Under the pieces are notes generated by a model. That model was not told where the DNA came from. It saw only the letters and a list, made by a program, of their open reading frames with translations, and made no database searches. The position numbers and the translations under genes are program-made. From positions 1 to 11,389 of the forward strand of contig JAGACT010000165.1 in the NCBI GenBank assembly GCA_017613995.1: a stretch of DNA of 11,389 bases, read 5' to 3'. Shown here in pieces: positions 6,003-11,389 of the stretch. The number at the start of each line of letters is the position of its first letter. The first letter of the stretch is position 1. The stretch comes from Eubacteriaceae bacterium. Lineage in GTDB: Bacteria > Bacillota > Clostridia > Eubacteriales > Anaerofustaceae.

Positions 6003-6330
6003 ACAGCAGTTCCTTGGCCTTTGCCAGCTCCTCGTTGGCGTGCTCCATGAAGTGGATCGCACCGAAGATGGCGTCCGCCACATCCGCCTTGTCGTTGGCG
6101 ATGGCCTTCTGGGCCCATTCCTCGAACCCTTCCATGTGGCTGATGTTGTGCTCCACCCAGTGGTCCAAAAGCAGCTCCAGAGTCTTCATGGCCTTCTCGC
6201 TCTCGGAAAGCTCGCTGAGATCCCGGACCTGGCCGTGGTCGTGATCATGGTCGTGATCATGGTCATGCTCGTGGGGATGGGGATGCGTATGGGTATGGTC
6301 CCCGTTTATGTCATGATGATAAAAGAACAT
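6001..6330 (-). CDS. Small histidine-rich putative metal-binding protein
   Basis: This 109-residue cytosolic-looking protein has no signal peptide or membrane segment. Residues 5-32 hold 13 histidines, mostly alternating with Asp, Thr or Pro (HTHTHPHPHEHDHDHDH), a typical Zn/Ni/Co-binding tail. Residues 37-109 look like two or three amphipathic helices with further histidines on a helical ladder (H57, H61, H65; H93, H97). It resembles small His-rich proteins I recall from clostridial genomes that pair such a tail with a helical hairpin; I cannot name a function, and storage, buffering or delivery of a divalent metal is inference. The start at 6330 is set by AAGGAG (6339-6344 on the minus strand) with 8-nt spacing; the longer frame from 6372 would run through the promoter. 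It is the only minus-strand gene, transcribed divergently from ispF and convergent to vanZ. Confidence 0.8.
   Translation of the reverse strand: MFFYHHDINGDHTHTHPHPHEHDHDHDHDHDHGQVRDLSELSESEKAMKTLELLLDHWVEHNISHMEGFEEWAQKAIANDKADVADAIFGAIHFMEHANEELAKAKELL
6238..6261 (-). repeat. Two perfect tandem 12-bp copies in the His-Asp tract
   Basis: The plus-strand unit GTCGTGATCATG occurs at 6238-6249 and 6250-6261, with a degenerate partial copy after it. On the coding strand it encodes alternating Asp-His, so loss or gain of a unit changes the tract by four residues without a frameshift. Confidence 0.8.
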
Positions 6331-6338
6331 AGGTATGT

Positions 6339-6344
6339 CTCCTT
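6339..6344 (-). promoter_or_regulatory. Ribosome binding site of the histidine-rich gene
   Basis: AAGGAG on the minus strand, 8 nt before the ATG at 6330, fixes this start over the in-frame ATG at 6372. Confidence 0.75.
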
Positions 6345-6360
6345 TTGTTTTTCTGCTCTC

Positions 6361-6366
6361 ATTATA
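6361..6366 (-). promoter_or_regulatory. -10 box of the histidine-rich gene
   Basis: A perfect TATAAT on the minus strand, about 31 nt upstream of the ATG at 6330. No good -35 box is seen at 16-18 nt (ACTCTG at 17 nt). A metal-responsive operator was looked for and not clearly seen. Confidence 0.5.
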
Positions 6367-6408
6367 GCCCAAAATGCTCCCGTCAGAGTACTAACCGCCG
6401 TCTTTTTG

Positions 6409-6417
6409 TGTTAAAAT
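6409..6417 (+). promoter_or_regulatory. Extended -10 promoter of the ispF operon
   Basis: TGTTAAAAT has its -10 box at 6412-6417 and a T run before it; the 15-mer TTTTTGTGTTAAAAT (6403-6417) is identical to the one before the methyltransferase gene. The predicted start near 6424 places AGGAGGT (6426-6432) right at the 5' end of the message. The -35 region is poor. Confidence 0.55.
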
Positions 6418-6439
6418 AATTATTCAGGAGGTAACTGCC

Positions 6440-6982
6440 GTGAGAGTCGGACTCGGTTATGACGTGCATGCCTTCCGGGACGGACGATGTCTCATCCTGG
6501 GAGGAGTCGATATTCCCTTTGAAAAGGGACTGGACGGTCATTCGGACGCGGACGTGCTGGTGCACGCCCTTATGGATTCCATGCTCGGAGCGGCGAATCT
6601 GGGGGACATAGGCACCCACTTTCCGGATGATGACGAAAGATACCGCGGTGCGGACAGCATTATGCTTCTCGCGAAGACGGCACAGCTCGTCCGGGAAGCC
6701 GGCTACAGCTTCGTCAACGCGGACTGCGTGATAGTCGCCCAGAGGCCGAAACTGAAGGAATATATCCCGCAGATGGGTATTAATATGGCAGAGGCCATTG
6801 GCTGCCCTCCGGAGGATGTCAGCGTCAAGGCCACCACGGAGGAGTGGCTGGGCTTCACGGGAGACATGTCGGGCATTAAGGCCTACGCCGTATGCCTGCT
6901 GGAAAAACAAACGTCCCGCGGAAATGATTCCGCGGAGGATCTGATACAAAAAATGAAAACAAACCAGAAAGGCGGCCGATGA
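6440..6982 (+). CDS. ispF: 2-C-methyl-D-erythritol 2,4-cyclodiphosphate synthase
   Basis: IspF converts CDP-methylerythritol 2-phosphate to the 2,4-cyclodiphosphate, releasing CMP, in the MEP pathway to isoprenoids. The 180-residue protein shows the metal ligands D8, H10 (YDVH) and H42 (GHSDADVLVHA), plus the active-site segment KATTEEWLGFTG (130-141). The start is GTG at 6440, seven nt after AGGAGGT (6426-6432). Compared with the usual 155-160 residues there is a polar C-terminal extension of about 22 residues (from about 157), encoded over a perfect 8-bp inverted repeat. FTG is followed by Asp142 where Arg is common in other IspF proteins. It heads the long operon leading to cysS, dnaX, ybaB, recR and the ABC-F gene, with 51 nt before cysS. 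The usual partner ispD is not in the window. Confidence 0.93.
   Translation: MRVGLGYDVHAFRDGRCLILGGVDIPFEKGLDGHSDADVLVHALMDSMLGAANLGDIGTHFPDDDERYRGADSIMLLAKTAQLVREAGYSFVNADCVIVAQRPKLKEYIPQMGINMAEAIGCPPEDVSVKATTEEWLGFTGDMSGIKAYAVCLLEKQTSRGNDSAEDLIQKMKTNQKGGR
6916..6935 (+). repeat. Perfect 8-bp inverted repeat at the 3' end of ispF
   Basis: CCGCGGAA (6916-6923) and TTCCGCGG (6928-6935) flank the 4-nt loop ATGA. There is no T run on the plus strand, so it is not a standard terminator. It may stabilise mRNA or tune the ispF/cysS ratio (inference). Confidence 0.5.
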
Positions 6983-6986
6983 CGGC

Positions 6987-7005
6987 CCGGCGCACCGATC
7001 GCCGG
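6987..7005 (+). repeat. 6-bp inverted repeat between ispF and cysS
   Basis: CCGGCG (6987-6992) and CGCCGG (7000-7005) flank a 7-nt loop in the 51-nt gap. No T run follows. The site sits 28 nt before the cysS ATG, whose own ribosome site is weak. Confidence 0.4.
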
Positions 7006-7033
7006 AGCAGCTGAAGCCGAAACGGATAAAGAA

Positions 7034-8437
7034 ATGAAATTATACAATACCCTTACCAACAGAAAGGAAGAATTCGTACCCATTAAAGAGGGCGAGGTCA
7101 AAATGTACGTATGCGGACCCACCGTGTACAACTTCATACATCTCGGAAACGCCAGGCCCTTCACGGTATTCGACGTGCTCAGAAGATACTTCATCTACAA
7201 GGGCAACAAGGTCACCTACGTCCAGAACTTCACCGACGTGGACGACAAGATCATCAACCGCTCCCGCGAGGAGGGCATCAGCCCGAAGGAAGTGGCGGAC
7301 AAGTACATCAAAGAATACGTGACCGACGCCCACGGGCTGGGCATCACCGATGCCGACGTGCATCCCCGCGTCAGCGAGACGATCCCCGAGATCATCGAAT
7401 TCATCAGCGGCCTCATCGAGAAGGGCCACGCATACCTTTCTTCCGACGGCAGCGTATACTACCGCGTCAACAGCTTCCCCGGCTACGGAAAGCTCTCACA
7501 CCAGTCCATTGACGACCTGATGAGCGGAGCCAGGGTTGAGGTGAACGAGACCAAGGAGGATCCCCTGGACTTTGCCCTGTGGAAGGCCAAAAAGGAAGGG
7601 GAGCCCTACTGGGAGAGCCCCTGGGGCGACGGCAGGCCCGGCTGGCACATAGAGTGCTCAGCCATGAGCAAGAAGTTCCTCGGGGAGACCATAGACATCC
7701 ACGGAGGAGGAAAGGATCTGGTGTTCCCCCATCACGAGAACGAGATCGCCCAGTCCGAAGCCCTCTCCGGAAAGACCTTCGCCCACTACTGGCTGCATAA
7801 CGGCTACATCAACGTGGACAACGTCAAGATGAGCAAGTCCCTCGGCAATTTCTTTACCATCCGCGACATCAGCGAGAAATTCGACCTGGAGGTGGTGAGG
7901 CTCTTCATACTGTCGGTGCAGTACCGCAGCCCCATCAACTTCTCCGACGAATCCCTGCGCCAGCAGCAGGCGGCCCTGGAGAGGCTCTACAACGTAAAGA
8001 ACAATCTCGAGTATCTCCTGAAGGGAGAACGCAGCGCCGATGAGCCCACCGAGGGCGAGAAGGCCTGGCTATCGGAGCTGGAGGAGAAGCTCAGGAACTT
8101 CGAGGACGCCATGGAAGACGACATCAACACCGCGGGAGCACTGGGTGAGATGTTCGAGATGGCAAGGATCATCAACTCCAACGCCTCCGAGTCTTCCACC
8201 GAAAAGTGCCTCAGGGAAGCCATGAGGATCTTCATGATACCCGCTCAGATCCTGGGCATCCTGAACAAAAAGGAGGACGAGCTGCTGGACGAGGACATCG
8301 CGAGGCTCATCGAGGAGCGCACCGAGGCCAGGAAGAACAGGGACTTTGCCCGCAGCGACGAGATAAGAGACCTTCTGAAGTCAAAGGGAATAACTCTCGA
8401 AGACACCCGCGAGGGCGTCAAGTGGAGAAGGAACTGA
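7034..8437 (+). CDS. cysS: Cysteinyl-tRNA synthetase
   Basis: CysS attaches cysteine to tRNA-Cys in the cytosol. The 467-residue protein has the family's normal length. Visible signatures are CGPTVYNFIHLGN (27-39) with the HIGH-equivalent HLGN, zinc ligands C27, C208, H233 and E237 by alignment with E. coli C28, C209, H234 and E238, the block GWHIECSAMS (203-212), FPHHENEIAQSEA (231-243) and the KMSKS loop (265-270). The C-terminal helical and anticodon part ends in a charged segment typical of the family (residues 415-467). The start at 7034 gives the canonical N-terminus, but the ribosome site is weak (GGATAAAG). No T-box leader fits in the 51-nt gap behind ispF. The gene ends 3 nt before dnaX. 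Confidence 0.97.
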   Translation: MKLYNTLTNRKEEFVPIKEGEVKMYVCGPTVYNFIHLGNARPFTVFDVLRRYFIYKGNKVTYVQNFTDVDDKIINRSREEGISPKEVADKYIKEYVTDAHGLGITDADVHPRVSETIPEIIEFISGLIEKGHAYLSSDGSVYYRVNSFPGYGKLSHQSIDDLMSGARVEVNETKEDPLDFALWKAKKEGEPYWESPWGDGRPGWHIECSAMSKKFLGETIDIHGGGKDLVFPHHENEIAQSEALSGKTFAHYWLHNGYINVDNVKMSKSLGNFFTIRDISEKFDLEVVRLFILSVQYRSPINFSDESLRQQQAALERLYNVKNNLEYLLKGERSADEPTEGEKAWLSELEEKLRNFEDAMEDDINTAGALGEMFEMARIINSNASESSTEKCLREAMRIFMIPAQILGILNKKEDELLDEDIARLIEERTEARKNRDFARSDEIRDLLKSKGITLEDTREGVKWRRN

Positions 8438-8440
8438 TCT

Positions 8441-10252
8441 ATGGCATATCAGGTACTGTACCGGCGCTTCAGGCCCAGAACCTTCGATGAGATCGTGGGC
8501 CAGGAGCACATAATACCGGTACTGAAAAACGAGATAAAAATGGGACGCATCTCCCATGCGTATCTTTTCTCCGGGCCCAGGGGCACCGGAAAGACCTCCG
8601 CAGCCAAGGTGTTCGCCAGGGCGGTGAACTGCACCTCCCCGGTGGACGGCGAAGCCTGCGGAGAGTGTCCCAGCTGCCTTGCCGAGGAGAGCGGCGCCAT
8701 CTCCAACATCATAGAGATAGACGCTGCGTCCAACAGGGGCATCGACGAGATAAGGCAGCTGAGGGAGAACGTTTCCTTCCTGCCCTCCAACGCCCGCTAC
8801 AGGGTGTACATAATCGACGAGGTCCACATGCTGACCCCGGAGGCCTTCAACGCCCTGCTCAAGACCCTGGAGGAGCCCCCGGAGCACATCATATTCATTT
8901 TCGCCACCACCGAGGTCCACAGGATACTGCCCACCATCCTGTCCAGGTGCCAGCGCTTCGACTTTCGAAGGGTATCCGACGAAGCCATCGTATCCCGACT
9001 GCAGTACGTTCTCGGCGAGGTGGGAGCCTCCTATGAGGAGGACGCCCTCAGGCTCATCGCTTCGGAAGCCGACGGCGGCCTCAGGGACGCCCTGTCCCTG
9101 ACGGACAAGGTGCTGGCCTCCTCCGACGGAACGGTCAGCCTGGAGAACGTGGAAAAGGTCCTGGGGACCATGGGGCAGGAACTGATCTTCCGGCTGTGCG
9201 AGGCTGTGGCCTCCTCGGATCCCGCCTGCGCCTTCACGGCCCTGAACGAGGCGATGGAAGCGGGCACCGACGCGGAATACATCATAGACTCCCTTACGGA
9301 ATACTTCCGCAGCCTGATGATCTACACGAACGTGGCCAGTCCCAGGGACATGCTCTTCAAGAGCAGGGACTATTTCGATTCACTGAAGCGTTCGTCGGTG
9401 AACGTCACCAACGAACTGCTGGGTTCATACATGCTGGAGCTGGGAAAGCTCAGAGCCGATTCCCGCACCATAAGCAATACGAGGTATCTCATAGAAACGG
9501 CCCTTCTGAGGCTCTGCGACAAGGAGCGGCTCACGGACTACGTGTCCCTCACCAGAAGAGTGGACATACTGGAAAGCAGGCTGGACGCCATCGCGTCCGG
9601 TGCCGTCAGGACAGCCCCTGCAGCGGAGGCTGTTCCCCTGTCCTCCGCGCCGGAGCTCACCGCCCAGGCCCCGCAGCAGCCCAGGGTTTCCGCTTCTCCC
9701 GTCCCGCAGCAGCCGCCCGAGGCGCCCGCGGTCCCGGAGAACGATCCCGACGTCATGGCCCGGCTCACGGAGGCCCTCAGGTTTTCGTCGAAGTACCTTC
9801 TGAACCGGGAGAGGGATATCCTGTGCAGCATGGTCATAGACGAACTGAAGGTGGCGGGCTACAGCGGGGAGGACGTGTACGTCTATCCCACGGGGAACAG
9901 CAAGTCCATGATGGACCTGTTCACGGAATCCTCCGGATTCGAAAAGCTGAACAGGACCGTTTCCTCCGATCTGGGAAGGAACGTGGTGTTCCATCTTTCG
10001 GAGGAGCCTAAAAAAACAAAGAATGCCGCGGCCTCAGGCGCCGCGAAGCCTAAACAGACAACAAAAGCCCAGGAAGCACCGGCACCGGTGCAGGATGAAG
10101 CTCCCTATATGCCGCCGTCGGAGGCGGATATCCCCCCGATCGAGGCAGCGGAAGCGGACGTTTTCGCCGGCGAGGCTCCCAAAAGCGAAAGGAGCAGCCT
10201 GATGGAGTCGGCGGCGGCGATACTCGGAGAATTAGAGGAGGTGGAAGACTGA
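8441..10252 (+). CDS. dnaX: DNA polymerase III subunit gamma/tau
   Basis: DnaX is the ATPase core of the clamp loader, loading the beta clamp and, as tau, tethering polymerase. The 603-residue protein shows Walker A GPRGTGKT (45-52), a zinc module C64, C73, C76, C79, Walker B IIDEVHM (124-130) and the SRC motif (168-170). A Pro/Ala/Gln linker covers about 392-433, a conserved-looking C-terminal domain about 434-520, and an Ala/Pro/Glu-rich acidic tail the remainder. An A7 run at 10010-10016 followed by a GC hairpin could allow slippage to an early -1 stop at 10051, giving a product of about 536 residues; this is unproven. It starts 3 nt after cysS, and its stop overlaps the ybaB start by 1 nt, forming the conserved dnaX-ybaB-recR block. 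Confidence 0.97.
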   Translation: MAYQVLYRRFRPRTFDEIVGQEHIIPVLKNEIKMGRISHAYLFSGPRGTGKTSAAKVFARAVNCTSPVDGEACGECPSCLAEESGAISNIIEIDAASNRGIDEIRQLRENVSFLPSNARYRVYIIDEVHMLTPEAFNALLKTLEEPPEHIIFIFATTEVHRILPTILSRCQRFDFRRVSDEAIVSRLQYVLGEVGASYEEDALRLIASEADGGLRDALSLTDKVLASSDGTVSLENVEKVLGTMGQELIFRLCEAVASSDPACAFTALNEAMEAGTDAEYIIDSLTEYFRSLMIYTNVASPRDMLFKSRDYFDSLKRSSVNVTNELLGSYMLELGKLRADSRTISNTRYLIETALLRLCDKERLTDYVSLTRRVDILESRLDAIASGAVRTAPAAEAVPLSSAPELTAQAPQQPRVSASPVPQQPPEAPAVPENDPDVMARLTEALRFSSKYLLNRERDILCSMVIDELKVAGYSGEDVYVYPTGNSKSMMDLFTESSGFEKLNRTVSSDLGRNVVFHLSEEPKKTKNAAASGAAKPKQTTKAQEAPAPVQDEAPYMPPSEADIPPIEAAEADVFAGEAPKSERSSLMESAAAILGELEEVED

Positions 10253-10584
10253 TGGCTAAATACCACAATCAGCAGCAGCCCAACATGGCCAATCTCATGA
10301 AGCAGGCCCAGAAGATGCAGCAGGAGATGCAGAAGGCCCAGGAGGAGCTCCTGGCAAAGGAATACGAAGCCACCAGCGGCGGCGGAGCCGTCAGGGTGGT
10401 CTGCGGAGGGGACAAGAGGATACGCTCCCTCGAGATCGAGGAAGATCTTCTGAATCCCGACGACAGGGACATGCTCACCGACATGATCATCGTGGCGGTC
10501 AACGACGTGCTCGAGAAAGCGGAAGCGGACGCCCAGACCCGTCTCGGTTCTCTGACGGGAGGAATGGGATTCCCCGGATTCTGA
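10252..10584 (+). CDS. ybaB: YbaB/EbfC family nucleoid-associated protein
   Basis: This 110-residue DNA-binding protein belongs to the YbaB/EbfC family, which forms homodimers that coat DNA and is nearly always encoded between dnaX and recR. The Gln/Met/Lys-rich N-terminal helix (NLMKQAQKMQQEMQKAQEEL, about 14-33), the conserved GGGAVRVVCGG core (43-53) and the Gly-rich end (GGMGFPGF) are characteristic. The start overlaps the dnaX stop (TGATG) and GGAGG at 10237-10242 supplies the ribosome site. The stop lies 1 nt before recR, so translation is probably coupled across all three genes. Confidence 0.96.
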   Translation: MAKYHNQQQPNMANLMKQAQKMQQEMQKAQEELLAKEYEATSGGGAVRVVCGGDKRIRSLEIEEDLLNPDDRDMLTDMIIVAVNDVLEKAEADAQTRLGSLTGGMGFPGF

Positions 10585-10585
10585 C

Positions 10586-11191
10586 ATGGACAGCACAGTT
10601 TATTCCGAGTCCATGCAGAAGCTCATAGGGGAGCTTTCCCGGCTTCCGGGAATAGGCTCCAAGAGCGCCGCGAGACTCGCGTATTATATAGTCAAATGCG
10701 ATGACGATTACCCCCTCCGCCTGGCGGAGGCCATCACCGGCGCCAAGGCGAACCTGCGCTACTGCAGCGTCTGCCACAACATCACGGAGCAGGATCCCTG
10801 CGTCATATGTTCCGACGCCGGAAGGGATCACTCCACAATCTGCGTGGTGGAGCAGGCGAAGGACGTCATAGCCATAGAACGCACCCGGCAATACAGAGGT
10901 GTCTACCACGTACTGGGCGGGGCCCTGTCCCCCATGGAGGGCATAGGCCCGGAGGAGCTCAGGATATCGGAGCTCGTCAGCAGGCTCACCGGGGACGTCA
11001 CGGAGGTGATCCTGGCCACTTCCCTGGGAGTGGAGGGAGAGACCACCGCCATGTACCTGGCCCGCATGCTGTCGCCCCTGGGGGTGAAGACCACCCGCAT
11101 AGCCAGGGGACTGCCCAGCGGAGCGGACCTGGAATATACCGACGAGGCCACACTGGCCAACGCACTGGACGGGAGAAGAGAGATCAGCTGA
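10586..11191 (+). CDS. recR: Recombination mediator RecR
   Basis: RecR works with RecO (and RecF) to load RecA onto SSB-coated single-stranded gaps. The 201-residue protein has the family's usual length and order: an N-terminal helix-hairpin-helix (LSRLPGIGSKSAARLA, 17-32), a C4 zinc finger with C60, C63, C72 and C75, and a Toprim domain starting at ICVVEQAKD (85-93) that includes the conserved YHVLGGALSPMEGIGP (107-122). It ends in TGA overlapping the next ATG by 1 nt. The ATG at 10586 lies 1 nt after the ybaB stop. Confidence 0.97.
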   Translation: MDSTVYSESMQKLIGELSRLPGIGSKSAARLAYYIVKCDDDYPLRLAEAITGAKANLRYCSVCHNITEQDPCVICSDAGRDHSTICVVEQAKDVIAIERTRQYRGVYHVLGGALSPMEGIGPEELRISELVSRLTGDVTEVILATSLGVEGETTAMYLARMLSPLGVKTTRIARGLPSGADLEYTDEATLANALDGRREIS

Positions 11192-11389
11192 TGCTTATCA
11201 CACTTAAAGGCATCTCCAAGAGCTTCGGCTCTGAGGAGGTGCTGCACGACATCGATCTGAATATTACCAGCGGTTCCAGAATAGGACTTATCGGCCTCAA
11301 CGGCAGCGGTAAGTCCACTTTGCTTAAGATAATAAGCGGGGAACTGGATCCCGATTCCGGTTCGGTGTACGTAAGCTCCCAGACCACCA
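11191..11389 (+). CDS. ABC-F family ATPase, 3'-truncated by the window edge
   Basis: Sixty-six codons are visible. The protein opens MLITLKGISKSFG, then VLHDIDLNI, and has a Walker A motif GLNGSGKST (35-43) followed by LLKIISGELDPDSG, the pattern of the first nucleotide-binding domain of ABC-F proteins (Uup/EttA/YdiF group). These lack membrane domains and act on the ribosome or in antibiotic protection. The SGELDPDSG phrase and the start directly at the ABC domain favour ABC-F over a transporter ATPase, but the linker and second ATPase domain that would prove it lie beyond the window. The start overlaps the recR stop by 1 nt, so it belongs to the same operon. Confidence 0.75.
   Translation, partial: MLITLKGISKSFGSEEVLHDIDLNITSGSRIGLIGLNGSGKSTLLKIISGELDPDSGSVYVSSQTT

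Noticed and set aside
6238..6275. CRISPR-like or mobile repeat
   Set aside because: The short tandem repeats are contiguous, in frame and encode the His-Asp tract; there are no spacers.
6331..6372. 14-codon N-terminal extension of the histidine-rich protein
   Set aside because: It covers the ribosome site and the TATAAT box on the same strand, so it cannot be translated from that promoter.
6983..7033. T-box or other tRNA-sensing leader before cysS
   Set aside because: Only 51 nt separate ispF and cysS, too short for a T-box, and no terminator with a T run is present.

Overview
The window is a stretch of ordinary core chromosome from what looks like a fairly GC-rich anaerobic Firmicute of the class Clostridia. 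The signs are a clostridial 2[4Fe-4S] ferredoxin, strong AGGAGG-type ribosome binding sites, the dnaX-ybaB-recR gene order, and a glutamyl-tRNA synthetase whose inserts and KLSKR loop resemble those I recall from clostridial enzymes. The genus cannot be fixed from the sequence. No CRISPR array, insertion sequence, phage gene, tRNA or rRNA was seen, and no multi-gene system that looks new. The points of interest lie in promoters, leaders, terminators and one histidine-rich small protein.

Left part (1-3130): the 3' portion of gltX (its start lies left of the window); a 56-residue ferredoxin gene with its own promoter and terminator; then a translationally coupled pair, a TrmN6/YfiC-type methyltransferase and a HAD-family 5'(3')-deoxyribonucleotidase. 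The methyltransferase promoter abuts the ferredoxin terminator and predicts an mRNA with almost no leader.

Middle part (3131-6400): an rpoD-like sigma-70 gene, apparently monocistronic, with an AT-rich promoter zone, a GC-rich foldable leader of about 100 nt, a probable TTG start and a terminator. It is followed by a two-gene operon for a membrane-anchored SPFH/Band 7 protein and a VanZ-like membrane protein. Convergent to that operon is a small histidine-rich protein gene on the minus strand, and the two share an overlapping terminator region.

Right part (6401-11389): one long compact plus-strand operon, ispF (MEP isoprenoid pathway), cysS (cysteinyl-tRNA synthetase), dnaX (DNA polymerase III gamma/tau), ybaB (nucleoid-associated protein), recR (recombinational repair) and the first 66 codons of an ABC-F ATPase. 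Genes from cysS onward are separated by 3 nt or less or overlap by 1 nt.

A recurring theme is that four plus-strand promoters contain TGTTA leading into a -10 box (TGTTATATT, TGTTAAAAT twice, TGTTACAAT), an extended -10 architecture with weak -35 boxes. The sigma factor encoded here keeps the His and Glu of region 3.0 that are known to read the TG element.
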